DNA from: Bradyrhizobium genosp. L
GTDB lineage: Bacteria > Pseudomonadota > Alphaproteobacteria > Rhizobiales > Xanthobacteraceae
DNA: 64,000 nucleotides
Assembly (NCBI RefSeq): GCF_015624485.1
Contig: NZ_CP061378.1
Coordinates: 930,001 to 994,000 of the forward strand
Direction: 5' to 3'
Shown: positions 18,162 to 28,208 of the stretch, piece by piece
Layout: every line of letters begins with the position of its first letter
How positions within the stretch are numbered: position 1 is the stretch's first letter
Made by a program: the position numbers and the translations under genes
Notes under the pieces: model-generated
What the model was told of the DNA's origin: nothing
The model's database searches: none
The model's input: only the letters and a program-made list of their open reading frames with translations

Positions 18162-19940
18162 TTATGGCGTCCCGTTTTTACCGCTCGCTTGTTGCTGAAC
18201 CATGAATTGGGCGCGCGCCAGCTCGGCAAAACGGCCGCCTTTCGCCACCAGTTCATCGAAAGTTCCGCTTTCGATCACGCGCCCCTGATCGAACAGCAGG
18301 ATGCGAGTGGCGTCACGGATGGTGGAGAGGCGGTGCGCGATCACGAAGGTGGTGCGGCCCTTCATCACTTCGTCGAGAGCGGCGTTGACCTTGGCCTCGG
18401 TGACGGCGTCGAGCGCGCTGGTCGCCTCGTCGAGGATCAGGATCGGCGGATCCTTGAGCAGCGCACGCGCGATCGACAGCCGCTGGCGTTCGCCGCCCGA
18501 GAGCATGCGGCCGCGCTCGCCGGCATGGGTGTCGAACTTCTTGTCGCTGCGCTCGATGAAATCCAGCGCCTGCGCGCGGCTCGCGGCGGTACGCAGTTCC
18601 TCATCGGTCGCATCCGGTTTGCCGACGCGCAGATTCTCGGCCAGCGAACGGTTGAACAGCAGCGCCTCCTGGAACACGACGCCGATGTTCCGCCGCAGCG
18701 CCGTCAGCTTCATCGCGCGGATGTCCATACCGTCGATCTTGATAATGCCGGATTGCGGATCGAAGGCGCGATGTAGCAGCGCGATCGCGGTGGATTTGCC
18801 GGCGCCGGTCGAGCCGACCAGCGCAATGGTCTGGCCGGGCAGCGCGGTGAAGGAGAGATCCTCGATCGCCGGCCGCTTGCCGTCATAGGAGAACGAGACG
18901 TCGTCGAACTCGATCAGGCCGGAGAGCCGGCCCGGATCGACCGCACCGGGGCGGTCGCGCACCGCCGGCACCGCGTCGAGCACGTCGAAGAACTCCTGCA
19001 ACCGCGGCGCTTCCATGAACACGCTGTTGATGAAGCTCACCACCTGCTCGAGTTTCTGGATCAGCATGGTGGCGAACGAGACGAACATCACGATCTCGCC
19101 GACCGTGGTCAGGCCCTGGTCGTGCAACGCGATGCCGACGGTGAAGATCGCGAGCACCGTGATGGTGGTGGAGGCCCGGGTGATCACCGTGACCAGTGCC
19201 CACCATGACAGCACCGGCATCTGCACCGCGAGCAGCTTGTCGGCGACGAATCGCAGCCCCTGCACTTCGGAATCGATCCGCACGAAGCTCTGCACCAGCG
19301 CGACATTGCCGAGCGCGTCGGAGGCGCGCGCCGAGAGATCGCTGTAATAGTTCTCCACCTCGCTCTGCATGCCGTAGGTCTTGCGCACCACCAGGGTGGT
19401 CAGCACCGTGAAGACGACGCAGAGGATGAACAAGAGGATCGCGAGCCGCCAGTTGATGTAGAGCGCCAGCGGCAGCAGCACGACCAGCGACATGATCGCC
19501 GCGAAATGCTCGCGGAAGAAGCCGAGCCAGAGCCGCCACAGCGCGTCGGTGCCGTTCAGCATCACCTTCATCAGCCGCCCCGAATGGGTGCCGGAATGGA
19601 AGGTCAGCGGCAGTTGCAGGATGTGCTCGAAATAGCCGGTCAGCACCGCCTGGCGCTGGCGATGCGCGAGCCGGTCGGCCTGTAGCGCCACGACCGCGCT
19701 GCAGGCGATCGTGAACAGACCGAACGCCGCCCAGGCAGCGAGCAGCGGCCATGCCGAATTGGTGGCAAACACGCCGGTCACCGGCCGCCCCGACAGCACA
19801 TCGACGATCTTGCCGAACAGCACCGGCTCGGCGAATTGCGCGCCGGCAAGCAGCAGATTGGCGCCGGCCAGGATCCAGCCGAGCCGCGCCTCCTTGCCGA
19901 GCAATTCGAGCACGCGGGAATAGAGGCGGAGCATGGACAT
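18162..19940 (-). CDS. ndvA: Beta-(1,2)-glucan ABC exporter, permease-ATPase fusion
   Basis: 592-residue half-transporter of the NdvA/ChvA family, which exports cyclic beta-glucans needed for osmotic adaptation and plant infection. The N-terminal ~330 residues contain six helices with an [13 protein letters not shown] segment. The ATPase domain shows Walker [10 protein letters not shown]-loop [10 protein letters not shown], signature LSGGERQR, Walker [12 protein letters not shown] and AHRLS. Start ATG 19940, or the ATG two codons later. Close homologues also export other lipids or glycans, so the substrate is from family membership only. No glucan synthase gene is in the window. Confidence 0.85.
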   Translation of the reverse strand: MSMLRLYSRVLELLGKEARLGWILAGANLLLAGAQFAEPVLFGKIVDVLSGRPVTGVFATNSAWPLLAAWAAFGLFTIACSAVVALQADRLAHRQRQAVLTGYFEHILQLPLTFHSGTHSGRLMKVMLNGTDALWRLWLGFFREHFAAIMSLVVLLPLALYINWRLAILLFILCVVFTVLTTLVVRKTYGMQSEVENYYSDLSARASDALGNVALVQSFVRIDSEVQGLRFVADKLLAVQMPVLSWWALVTVITRASTTITVLAIFTVGIALHDQGLTTVGEIVMFVSFATMLIQKLEQVVSFINSVFMEAPRLQEFFDVLDAVPAVRDRPGAVDPGRLSGLIEFDDVSFSYDGKRPAIEDLSFTALPGQTIALVGSTGAGKSTAIALLHRAFDPQSGIIKIDGMDIRAMKLTALRRNIGVVFQEALLFNRSLAENLRVGKPDATDEELRTAASRAQALDFIERSDKKFDTHAGERGRMLSGGERQRLSIARALLKDPPILILDEATSALDAVTEAKVNAALDEVMKGRTTFVIAHRLSTIRDATRILLFDQGRVIESGTFDELVAKGGRFAELARAQFMVQQQASGKNGTP

Positions 19941-20037
19941 TCCGGCGGGACTCTCAGGCAGCGAACGCCAGTCAGGCGGGACGCAATCTAATCAGGGTTC
20001 GCGGTGGAGGGCCAGCGGGCCGCCACCCGCCTCGCTC

Positions 20038-20126
20038 GTCATGGCCGGGCTTGACCCGGCCATCCACGTCTTTCTTGCGACAGTTGACCGAAGACGTGGA
20101 TGCCCGGGTCAAGCCCGGGCATGACG
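20038..20126. repeat. Intergenic palindromic repeat (ATGGCCGGGC type)
   Basis: Same family as 1335-1418. The outer GTCATGGCCGGGC / GCCCGGGCATGAC arms and inner CCACGTCTT / AAGACGTGG arms form a long imperfect hairpin between the ABC receptor gene and ndvA. Confidence 0.8.
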
Positions 20127-20148
20127 AGCATAATGCGGAGCGAGCCCT

Positions 20149-21201
20149 TCAATTCACCAGCCGGCCATCGCGCGGCGGCAGGAACTGATCGTCGAAAATC
20201 TCCGACGCGTGCGGGCGTTTCTGGAATTTGAAGTCCTCGGCGAGCTGGTCGATCGCGCGCTCGAAGCGCGCCGCATCGATGCCGCCGATGCCGTTGCGCT
20301 TCACCTCTGATGTCAGGATGTTGTCGCCGATGATGGCGTTGAGCCGCTCGAGCTCCAGTTCGCGCGATCCGCCGTCCATCCGGGTCGCCACCTCGTTTGC
20401 GGCGCGCGCGGGGTCCTTGATGGCGAGGTTGGTGCCGCCGATCACCGCACGCACGAAGCCCCTCACGGCCTCCGGCTTGGTGGCGACGAGGCGCGGGCTC
20501 GCCACGACGGCAAAGCCGTAGGCCTCGCAGCCATAGTCGGCGAAGCGCAGCACCGCGAGATCGTCTGATGGCACGCCGCGATCGCGCAAATTGACCGCCG
20601 ACAGATAGGAGAAGCCGGTCACGGCATCGACCTGTCCGGCCGACAGCATCGGCTCGCGCACCGCGGCGCTGATCGTGTTCTGCTTGACGCTCGAAAGCTT
20701 GATTCCGTTGTGCCGCGCGACCGCGGGCCAGAACCGGATCGACAGGTCGCCCTCGGCGACGCCGAGATTCTTGCCCTCGATGTCGGACAGCGACTTGATG
20801 CCGCGGCTCTTGCGGGCGACGATTGCGTAGGGCGCCTGGTTGAACAGCACGAACACCGCCTTCACCGGCGCTGCGCCCGGCCTGTCGCGAAACCGGATCA
20901 GCGAATTGATGTCGACGAGCGCGAAGTCGCTCGCGCCGTCGGCGACGCGTGCGATCGCATCCGCCGAGCTGGTGGCCACGTTGGTCGTGACTGCAAGGCC
21001 CGCGGCGCCGAACAGCCCGCCCGCGGCCGCCATCACGAACGGAGCGGCGGCGGCATCAAGCGGACGATCGAGCGTGAACTGGATCGCGACCGGCGGATCG
21101 CTCGCGGCGCGCACTCGTGTTGCGCCAGCCCACGCGCCGCCGCCAAGGCCGATCACGACAGCCAGCAGCAGGCGCAGCAAGGTGGTCCGACTGAACTGCA
21201 T
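20149..21201 (-). CDS. ABC transporter substrate-binding protein, NMT1/SsuA-like
   Basis: 350-residue periplasmic receptor of the nitrate/sulfonate/taurine/thiamine-precursor (NMT1/THI5-like) class. A signal peptide follows ATG 21201 (MQFSRTTLLRLLLAVVIGL). The body has the family's two-lobe layout with FALVDINSLIRF, KSLSDIEGKNLGVAEGD and DAVTGFSYLSA segments. No permease or ATPase gene is adjacent, so it is an orphan receptor here and the ligand is unknown. Downstream, a palindromic repeat separates it from ndvA. Confidence 0.82.
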   Translation of the reverse strand: MQFSRTTLLRLLLAVVIGLGGGAWAGATRVRAASDPPVAIQFTLDRPLDAAAAPFVMAAAGGLFGAAGLAVTTNVATSSADAIARVADGASDFALVDINSLIRFRDRPGAAPVKAVFVLFNQAPYAIVARKSRGIKSLSDIEGKNLGVAEGDLSIRFWPAVARHNGIKLSSVKQNTISAAVREPMLSAGQVDAVTGFSYLSAVNLRDRGVPSDDLAVLRFADYGCEAYGFAVVASPRLVATKPEAVRGFVRAVIGGTNLAIKDPARAANEVATRMDGGSRELELERLNAIIGDNILTSEVKRNGIGGIDAARFERAIDQLAEDFKFQKRPHASEIFDDQFLPPRDGRLVN

Positions 21202-21438
21202 CACCACATCCGGGAGGCGAGACAAAGTGCCGCGCCGGCCGCGCCTGTTTCATGACATCGCATGCGCCATGGCAAGCGTCGATTGCAGGCATTTTGCCTC
21301 AGGCAAGGTGAATGGCGGATGACTGCCATGATTCTGCCGGAGGTTGTTCAGCTTGCATTCGGTTTGCGGAACCTAATCTACAGAGTGTGGTTAGCTAAGC
21401 AGGGCCCGTCGGGCCGACTCCACAAAAGGAAGACTGCA

Positions 21439-21861
21439 ATGTTTGCGCGAAAGGGTGTTTCTTCGTCCATTGGCCGCGCAGCCACGCTGGCGACGGTCGC
21501 CGCCGTGGCGTTGACGGCCGTTGAGCCGACGATGGCGTTCGCAGGCTCCGCACCAGCGGGCAAGGCTGCGGCCGTGACGACGTCGCATGGCACCAGCGGT
21601 GCGACCGATATCAGTGCGCGTCGCCGTGTCTATCGTGGCGGCGGTGGTGGCGCGGCCGCAGCGGCGGTGTTCGCCGGCATCGTCGGCACCGGGCTTGCGA
21701 TCGCCGCGGCCCAGAACCGCCGCGATTACTACGACTCGTACGGCTACTATGACGCGCCGGCCCCGGTTTATGGCGGCCCCGTCTATTATGGTGGCGGACC
21801 GTATTATGGTTACCACGGCTACTATGGCCGCCGCTCGGCGTTGCCCTACACGCCGTACTGA
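21439..21861 (+). CDS. Secreted Gly/Tyr-rich hypothetical protein
   Basis: 140 residues with a signal peptide (MFARKGVSSSIGRAATLA..., cleavage after AFA), a Gly/Ala-rich hydrophobic segment (GGGGGAAAAAVFAGIVGTGL) able to form a membrane or glycine-zipper helix, and a C-terminal Tyr/Gly repeat region (YYGGGPYYGYHGYYG). No enzyme motif. ATG 21439 has an AAAGGAAG site. The combination resembles surface or periplasmic glycine-zipper proteins common in Bradyrhizobium; function unknown. A strong hairpin terminator follows. Confidence 0.7.
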   Translation: MFARKGVSSSIGRAATLATVAAVALTAVEPTMAFAGSAPAGKAAAVTTSHGTSGATDISARRRVYRGGGGGAAAAAVFAGIVGTGLAIAAAQNRRDYYDSYGYYDAPAPVYGGPVYYGGGPYYGYHGYYGRRSALPYTPY

Positions 21862-21896
21862 GGTCAGCGGTTCTCGCAACTGTCACAAAAGTCGCA

Positions 21897-21926
21897 TCCA
21901 CCGGCTCGCAGGCCGGTGGATTTTTT
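21897..21926 (+). terminator. Rho-independent terminator
   Basis: A perfect 9-bp stem TCCACCGGC / GCCGGTGGA, loop TCGCAG, then six T. Located 36 nt after the Gly/Tyr-rich protein gene and before hisE. Confidence 0.88.
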
Positions 21927-21983
21927 CATTGTCGCGCACGGCGTTAACACGCTGGCGATGCGTTTCGACTAGGTTCTGTAGCC

Positions 21984-22382
21984 ATGAGTGATTCGATCGA
22001 GCGGCTTTATCAGGCGGTGATCGCGGCGAAGGATCTCGATCCGGCGACGTCGCGCACGGCTCGGCTGTTTCGGCGCGGTCCGGCGAAGATGGCCAAGAAG
22101 CTCGCCGAGGAAGCCGTCGAGGTCGTGATCGACGCCCTCAGCGGCAAGCCGGACGCCGTGGCCCGCGAAAGCGCCGATCTGCTCTATAATCTCGCCGTGG
22201 TGTGGGCCGAGGCCGGCGTCAAGCCGGAGGATGTCTGGCGCGAGATGGAGCGGCGCGAACGGCTGATGGGGATCGCCGAAAAACTGCCGAAGACATCGGT
22301 CAAGCTGCCCAAAAGCGCGCCCGTTCCGGTCGTCCGCCGTCGGATTGACGCGCTGGAAAGCCGCCTGCGCAAAAGGCAGTGA
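21984..22382 (+). CDS. hisE: Phosphoribosyl-ATP diphosphatase (HisE-like)
   Basis: 132 residues; a MazG-fold all-alpha pyrophosphatase acting at the second step of histidine synthesis. The metal-binding pattern KLAEEAVEVVIDAL ... ESADLLYNLAVVW (paired acidic helices) is clear. It is longer at the C-terminus than minimal HisE and is isolated from other his genes, so it may be a second copy with a housecleaning role; the symbol is therefore tentative. Confidence 0.8.
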   Translation: MSDSIERLYQAVIAAKDLDPATSRTARLFRRGPAKMAKKLAEEAVEVVIDALSGKPDAVARESADLLYNLAVVWAEAGVKPEDVWREMERRERLMGIAEKLPKTSVKLPKSAPVPVVRRRIDALESRLRKRQ

Positions 22383-22436
22383 TAAATCGCGATGAGATTC
22401 GGGCGAATTGTCGTCGCGCTTTAGCCCTTTGTTTGG

Positions 22437-22481
22437 GCATGGTCTTTTCGGAAAACCGCTTCGCACTTTTCCGGATCATGC
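22437..22481. repeat. Short palindromic repeat (GCATGATCCGGAAAAG type)
   Basis: A 45-bp near-perfect palindrome whose arms are GCATGGTCTTTTCGGAAAA and its inverted copy ending CCGGATCATGC. Truncated copies begin at about 30938 and 34944 (AGAGCATGATCCG), so it is a dispersed element. Confidence 0.75.
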
Positions 22482-22539
22482 CGCAAATCCGTCGAATCCC
22501 GGCATGGACAAATCCGCTCGATGATGGTTCATCGCGGCC

Positions 22540-23121
22540 ATGTTGAAACGGATCTACGACTGGTGCATCGCCGCCGCCGACAAGCCCTACGCGCTGTGGA
22601 TTCTCGCCGCCGTCGCGTTCGCTGAAAGCTCCTTCTTTCCGATTCCGCCCGACATCATGCTGCTGCCGATGTCGCTGGCGCAGCCGCGGCGGGCCTGGTG
22701 GTTCGCGGCCGTCTGCACGGTCGCCTCCGTGGCCGGCGGCGTGCTCGGTTATGCGATCGGCGCGCTGCTCTACGACTCGCTCGGCCAGTGGCTGATGCAC
22801 CTCTATGGCCTCACCGACAAGGTCGACGCGTTCCGCGCGTCCTACGCGCAATGGGGCGCGGTGATCATCCTGCTGAAGGGGCTGACGCCGATCCCCTACA
22901 AGCTCGTGACCATCACCTCGGGCTTTGCCGGCTACAACATCTGGCTGTTCATCCTGTGCTCGATCGTCGCGCGCGGCGGCCGCTTCTTCATCGTCGCGGT
23001 CGTGCTCAATCGCTACGGCGATTTCATCCGCAAGGAGCTCGAGAAGCGGCTCGGCCTGTGGGTTGCGGTGCTCGCGATCGTTCTGGTGCTGGGGTTTGTT
23101 GTCGCATTGAAGCTGATCTAG
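22540..23121 (+). CDS. YqaA/DedA-family membrane protein
   Basis: 193 residues, SNARE-associated/VTT-domain protein of the YqaA type. There are about five hydrophobic segments. The conserved FAESSFFPIPPD motif lies near residue 30, and KGLTPIPYKLVTITSGFAG is the re-entrant loop with the conserved Lys-Gly and Pro. DedA relatives flip undecaprenyl phosphate or other lipids; for YqaA the role is not established. Start ATG 22540, right after the palindromic repeat. Confidence 0.85.
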   Translation: MLKRIYDWCIAAADKPYALWILAAVAFAESSFFPIPPDIMLLPMSLAQPRRAWWFAAVCTVASVAGGVLGYAIGALLYDSLGQWLMHLYGLTDKVDAFRASYAQWGAVIILLKGLTPIPYKLVTITSGFAGYNIWLFILCSIVARGGRFFIVAVVLNRYGDFIRKELEKRLGLWVAVLAIVLVLGFVVALKLI

Positions 23122-23169
23122 CCCCGCGCGGCTTTGTCCGCGGCTGGCTTCGGGTTACGCTCGCAGCCA

Positions 23170-23679
23170 ATGGTGCCTATTCCCGCTGAGATCAATCCTG
23201 CCAGGGCGCGCGTCGTGATGGCAGGGCTTGCGCTGTCGATGCTGGTGACGACGATCGACCGAGGCTACGCGCAGGCCGCGCCGCCTGCGCTCGGCGTGCA
23301 GCCGTCGGCACAGCAGCCGCTCCCTCCCGAGCCGGCGCCGGCCGAGCACGAGAATCCCGGCCTGATCAACGAGATCGGCAAGCTGTTCAAGACGCCGCTG
23401 CTGAAGAGCCCGAGCGAGACCATCAACGACCTCTCGAACATCGCCCGCCCGTCGTCGGTGGTCACCGGCCGCGCCGCCTGCGTGGTGGCATCCAACGGCG
23501 GGGCGGACTGCAAGGCCGGCGCCGACCGGCTGTGCCAGAGCAACGGGTTCAAGGAGGGCAAGAGCCTCGACACCGACGCTTCGGAGAAATGCTCGCCGGT
23601 GGTCTATTTGCCCGGCCACAAGCGCGGGCCGAACGATTGCAAGACCGAGAATTTCGTGACGCGGGCGCTCTGCCAATAA
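23170..23679 (+). CDS. Secreted hypothetical protein, Cys-containing
   Basis: About 170 residues. A signal-like segment (VVMAGLALSMLVTTIDRGYAQA) is followed by a Pro-rich linker and a C-terminal region with six Cys (AACVVAS, GGADCKAG, DRLCQSN, EKCSPV, NDCKTE, RALCQ), probably in disulfides in the periplasm. Start uncertain: ATG 23170 gives a long n-region, and ATG 23218 would give a cleaner signal peptide. No family recognised beyond similarity in layout to rhizobial periplasmic proteins. Confidence 0.6.
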   Translation: MVPIPAEINPARARVVMAGLALSMLVTTIDRGYAQAAPPALGVQPSAQQPLPPEPAPAEHENPGLINEIGKLFKTPLLKSPSETINDLSNIARPSSVVTGRAACVVASNGGADCKAGADRLCQSNGFKEGKSLDTDASEKCSPVVYLPGHKRGPNDCKTENFVTRALCQ

Positions 23680-23845
23680 ACGCGGCTGGGATGCCAGCTT
23701 CGGCTGAGAAAAATGCCGCGTTTCGATGAGCTTTTGTCATCCATCTCGCAGCGCGCAAACGCAATACTTGACAGTGGAAAGATTGCCTTGTTGGTATGGC
23801 GGCCAGCATTCCAAGCCAACCAGCCAGACTGAGGATCCGCACCCA

Positions 23846-24817
23846 ATGTCCATGCCAGCTCTGTTCAAGGGCCGCCTGTCTCTTCCCGTGATCGGGGCGC
23901 CGCTGTTCATCATCTCCGTGCCCGATCTCGTCATCGCGCAGTGCAAGGCCGGCGTGGTCGGCTCGTTTCCGGCGCTGAATGCGCGGCCGCCGGAACTGCT
24001 CGACGAATGGCTGTACCGGATCAAGGAAGAGCTCGCCGCCTACGACAAGGCGCACCCGGAGCGGCCGTCGGCGCCGTTCGCGGTGAACCAGATCGTCCAC
24101 AAGTCGAACAACCGGCTCGATCACGACATGGCGCTGTGCGAGAAGCACAAGGTGCCGATGATCATCTCGTCGCTCGGCGCGCGCGAGGAGCTCAACCAGG
24201 CCGTCCACGGCTGGGGCGGCATCGTGTTCCACGACGTGATCAACCAGAAATTCGCGCACAAGGCGATCGAGAAGGGCGCCGACGGCCTGATCCTGGTCGC
24301 GGCCGGCGCCGGGGGCCATGCCGGCACCATCTCGCCGTTCCCGTTCGTGTCGGAGACGCGGCACTGGTTCGACGGACCCATCGCACTATCGGGCACGATT
24401 GCCAACGGCCGCGCGATCCGCGCCGCGCGCATCATCGGCGCCGATTTCGCCTATATCGGCTCGGCTTTCATCGCCACCAAGGAGGCGAACGCGGTCGAGG
24501 GCTACAAGAGCATGATCACCAACTCATCCGCCGAGGACATCGTCTATTCCAATTTGTTCACCGGCGTGCATGGCAATTATCTGAAGCCGTCGATCGTCGC
24601 GGCCGGCATGGACCCGGAGAACCTGCCGACATCGGATCCCTCGAAGATGAGCTTCGGCACCGATGCTTCGGGCGAGCGCGCCAAGCCGAAGGCGTGGAAG
24701 GAGATCTGGGGGTCCGGCCAAGGCGTCGGCAGCATCTCCAAGGTGCTGCCCGCGGCCGAATTGATCGGCCGGTTCAAGCAGGAATACGACGCGGCGGTCG
24801 ATCCGGCATTGCCGTAA
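23846..24817 (+). CDS. Nitronate monooxygenase (2-nitropropane dioxygenase) family
   Basis: FMN-dependent TIM-barrel enzyme of 323 residues. Features: LPVIGAPLFIISVPDLVIAQ at the N-terminus, a VVGSFPALNA segment, the AAGAGGHAGTISPF phosphate/substrate loop with the family His, and a C-terminal FMN phosphate-binding DFAYIGSAFIAT. The reaction is oxidation of alkyl nitronates, though many family members act on other substrates. ATG 23846 preferred; the open frame goes up to 23726. A broken thioesterase gene starts 7 nt after the stop. A paralogue is at 29936-30937. Confidence 0.87.
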   Translation: MSMPALFKGRLSLPVIGAPLFIISVPDLVIAQCKAGVVGSFPALNARPPELLDEWLYRIKEELAAYDKAHPERPSAPFAVNQIVHKSNNRLDHDMALCEKHKVPMIISSLGAREELNQAVHGWGGIVFHDVINQKFAHKAIEKGADGLILVAAGAGGHAGTISPFPFVSETRHWFDGPIALSGTIANGRAIRAARIIGADFAYIGSAFIATKEANAVEGYKSMITNSSAEDIVYSNLFTGVHGNYLKPSIVAAGMDPENLPTSDPSKMSFGTDASGERAKPKAWKEIWGSGQGVGSISKVLPAAELIGRFKQEYDAAVDPALP

Positions 24818-24823
24818 CGCGCG

Positions 24824-25605
24824 ATGGAGCCGATCTTCCACGTCGACGGCAACCGCGCCGTGACGAGCCCGGATGCCGCGGGTCCGTGGGACCCGCGGAT
24901 GCAGCACGGCTCGGCGCCGGCGGCGCTGGTGGTGTGGGCGCCGAAGCGATCCCGACGCCCGCGCCGATGCGGATCGCGCGCATCACCATCGACCTGATGC
25001 GCCCGGTGCCGGTGGCGCCGCTGACGATCGAGTGCGAGATCCTGCGCGAGGGCCGCAAGATCCAGCTCTGCGGCATCAGGCTGAAGGCCGACGGCGTCGT
25101 CGTGGTCTCCGCCAGCGTCTTGAAGATCAAGCAGCAGGCGGCCGAGCTGCCGCGGGAGGTCGCCGCGCTCCCGCTCGATCTGCCGGGACCCGACCATTGC
25201 ATGGTCGAACCGGCCGATCACGCTTCCAGCCCGTTTGCGCGATGCATCTCGATGCGGGCGGCGCGCGGCCGCTTTGGGCAATTGGGGCCGGGCGCGATCT
25301 GGTTCCGCGTCGACCGCCCGTTGATCGCGGGCGCGGCCGTGTCGCAGGCGATGCGCGCGGTGGTCGCCGCGGATTTCACCAATGGCACCGCGCCGGCGCT
25401 CGACTTCAACCAATGGACCTTCATCAATGCCGATCTCACGGTGAATCTGGCGCGCGAGCCGGTCGGCGATTGGATCCTGGTCGACGGCGAATCCTGGATC
25501 GGGCCGGACGGCGCCGGGCTTGCGATGTCGCGGCTCGCCGACGTCAGGGGCACTTTCGGCCGCGCGGTCCAGAGCCTGGTGATCGAGCGGCGCCCGCAAA
25601 ATTAA
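24824..25605 (+). pseudogene. Acyl-CoA thioesterase-like gene, frameshifted
   Basis: The N-terminal frame (ATG 24824: MEPIFHVDGNRAVTSPDAAG ... QHGSAPAALVVWA) and the following frame (AEAIPTPAPMRIARITIDLM ... VIERRPQN) together make one hotdog-fold thioesterase-family protein of about 260 residues: the N-terminal half aligns with the acyl-binding start and the C-terminal half with the second hotdog. The switch is at about 24941-24944, where one base seems to be missing in GGGCGCCGAAG; adding one G restores a continuous WAAEAIPTP. It is coupled to the upstream nitronate monooxygenase (7-nt gap). Either a recent null allele or a sequencing error. Confidence 0.75.
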
Positions 25606-25770
25606 TCCATTGCGCCGGGAACGGTTTGTGCACGAATGAGTTTCGCTCCCGTTAGGGGGTGCCATGACGCGTGTCGATCTCGCCGCCGGTATGCTGGCCA
25701 TGGCCGCCCGACGGCTCTGCGATTTGGCACCGCTCCGCGTTGCAGCCGTGCAGCCGGAAGGACCATCGCG

Positions 25771-27872
25771 GTGAGGCCCGGGCCGTCCTCCGAACGCGCA
25801 GTCATCCTCGGCGCGAGCGAGCGGGACGCCGTGAAGACCGCTCACCTGATCACGCCAATATCTGCGGCGATCTCGCCGAGCTCGAGCGCCAGATCGCAAG
25901 CGGCGCAGGGCTCGCCATCGTTGCCGACGAGGCGATCCGGGACGCCGACCTCACCCGCCTGACGCGCTGGCTGAACGCGCAGCCGTCGTGGTCGGATTTC
26001 CCCATCGTGCTGATGAGCGAGGGCGGCGGGCTCGAGCGCAATCCGGAGGCGGCGCGGCTTGGCCGCGCGCTCGGCAATGTCACCTTCATCGAGCGCCCGT
26101 TCCATCCGACCACGCTTGAGAGCCTGGTCGCTGCGGCGGTGCGCGGCCGGCGCCGCCAGTACCAGACCCGCGCGATCCTGGAGGATCTCACCGAGAGCGA
26201 GGACCTGTTGCAGACCGCGCTCAATGCCGGCCATCTCGGCGCGCTCGAGGTGCATCTGCCCGGATTCGAGCTGGCGGCGTCGCCGACCTGCAAGCGCTTC
26301 TTCGGGCGCCGGGGCGACGATCCGTTCACCTATCAGGACCTGCTGGACGCCGTGCATCCCGACGACCGCGCACGGCGCACCGGGATCGTCGAGCAAACCT
26401 TGCAGAGCGGCGCCGATTACCGGATCGAGTATCGCAACATCTGGCCCGACGGCACCCAGCACTGGGTCGACGTCCGTGCTCGCGCGGTGCGCCAGCCGGA
26501 CGGCAGCATCAAGTCGCTGGTCGGCGTCTGCTCCGACATCACCGCGCGCAAGACCGCGGAGATCGAGCGCGAGGCGCTGCTGGCGCAACTCGCCGCCGAG
26601 CGCACCGCGCTGGCCGAACTCACCGCGACCCTGGAGCATCGGGTCGAGCAGCGCACCGCCGATCTGATGAAGGAGGTCGCCGCGCGCGAGAAGGCGCAGG
26701 AGCAGCTTCGCCACGCCCAGAAGATGGAGGCGATCGGCCAGCTCACCGGCGGCGTCGCGCACGACTTCAACAACCTGCTGATGGCGGTGATGGGCAATCT
26801 CGATCTGCTGCGCAAGCGGATCCCCGACGATCCGCGGTTGCGCCGCCTGGTCGACGGCGCGCTGCAAGGCGCCGAGCGCGGCGCCTCGCTGACGCAGCGG
26901 CTCCTGGCGTTCGCACGCCAGCAGGATCTGCGCGCGGTGCCGGTCGATCTCGGCGCGCTGGTGCGCGACATGAGCAATCTGCTGGAGCGATCGCTCGGGC
27001 CGCGCATCGCGCTGCGGCTGGAGATTCCCGAGGGGTTGCCGCCGGCCTATATCGACACCAACCAGCTCGAGCTTGCGATCCTCAACCTCGCCATCAACGC
27101 CCGCGACGCGATGCCGGATGGCGGTGCGATCGAGATCCGCCTTGCAAGCTGGCAGTCCAAGGGAGATCACAAGGGTGACAAGGGCGATCCCGCGCTGCGG
27201 CCCGGCAACTACCTGAAACTGTCGGTGATCGACACCGGCACCGGCATGTCGCCCGACACCCTGAAGCGTGCGATCGAGCCGTTCTTCTCCTCGAAACCGG
27301 TCGGCAAGGGCACCGGGCTCGGCCTCTCCATGGTGCATGGTCTTGCCGTGCAGCTCGGCGGCGCCTTGCTGTTGTCGAGCGCGCTCGGCATGGGCACCAC
27401 CGCCACGCTGGTGCTGCCGGTTGCGACCGCCGCCCCCGAAGTCGAAGGCCCTGCGCCGGTGGCGCAGCAGGTCAAGCGCTCGGCCGTGATCCTGCTGGTC
27501 GACGACGACGCCTTGATCGCGATGTCGACCACGGAGATGCTGGAGGATCTCGGCCATCGCGTGATCGGCGCCAATTCCGGACTCCACGCGCTCGACATCC
27601 TCAGGAGCGACCAGGCGATCGATCTGATGATGACCGACCACATGATGCCCGGCATGACCGGCATCGAGCTCGCCGCCGCCTCGCGCGAGCTGCGGCCCGA
27701 ACTCCCCGTGCTGCTCGCCACCGGCTACGCCGAATTGCCCGACGGCATCCAGGTCGATCTGCCGCGGTTGGCGAAGCCCTATCACCAGGATCAACTGCGC
27801 GAGCGGCTCGATCAGTTGCTGGCGACGGACGTTCGAGCAGCCGCAGACACTGTCCTTTCCCCGTCACCCTGA
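25771..27872 (+). CDS. Hybrid sensor histidine kinase, N-terminal frameshift
   Basis: The main frame encodes a PAS domain (PAC part [14 protein letters not shown]), a coiled coil, then a HisKA/HATPase core: H-box [12 protein letters not shown]-box [16 protein letters not shown] and [14 protein letters not shown]-terminal receiver follows with acidic VDDDA, phospho-acceptor Asp in [12 protein letters not shown] and Lys in AKPY. The N-terminal ~30 codons (GTG 25771, [19 protein letters not shown]) are in a different frame; continuity with [16 protein letters not shown] requires one extra base near 25855-25862. Upstream of the PAS is a receiver-like remnant. No transmembrane segment, so a cytosolic sensor. 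Its stop codon lies in a repeat element. Confidence 0.8.
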
Positions 27873-28002
27873 GGTGCGAGCGGAGCGAGCCTCGAAGGGG
27901 CGACGGCCCGGCTGTCACCACGAATTGGTGAGGCGAGTGCGGCAGCATCTCGGCCGTGCATCCTTCGAGGCTCGCAAGAGCTCGCACCTCAGGATGACGG
28001 GG
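27861..28002. repeat. Intergenic inverted repeat (CCGTCACCCTGAGG type)
   Basis: Arms CCCCGTCACCCTGAGGTGCG and the inverted ...CGCACCTCAGGATGACGGG, with inner CCTCGAAGG / CCTTCGAGG pairs. It overlaps the last codons and the stop of the histidine kinase gene. A dispersed hairpin element. Confidence 0.8.
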
Positions 28003-28023
28003 TTGGTCTACCCGCCTCATTCG

Positions 28024-28150
28024 GTGTCATCACCCGCGCATGCGGGTGATCCAGTATTCCAGAGGCGGCTGTGCTTGAGCCGATGGGCCGCGGCGTACTG
28101 GGTCGCCCGGTCCATGTGCGCAATTGCGCACAGGCCGGGCGATGACAGCG
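28024..28150. repeat. Intergenic repeat (TGTCATCGCCCGC type)
   Basis: Second copy of the element at 13288-13393: GTGTCATCACCCGCG ... CAGTATTCCAGAG ... TACTGGGTCGCCCGG ... CGATGACAG. It carries an extra internal TGTGCGCAATTGCGCACA palindrome near 28115. With the preceding repeat it fills the 336-bp gene-free gap between the convergent kinase and ligase genes. Confidence 0.78.
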
Positions 28151-28208
28151 GTGGATGAGGACATAGCCTCACATCCTCTCAGGATGACGGGACCAGATCG
28201 GTTCGCGC

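Noticed and set aside
25842..27794. Long minus-strand open frame (650 codons)
   Set aside because: Antisense to the histidine kinase; composition is Arg/Ala/Gln-rich with no domain.
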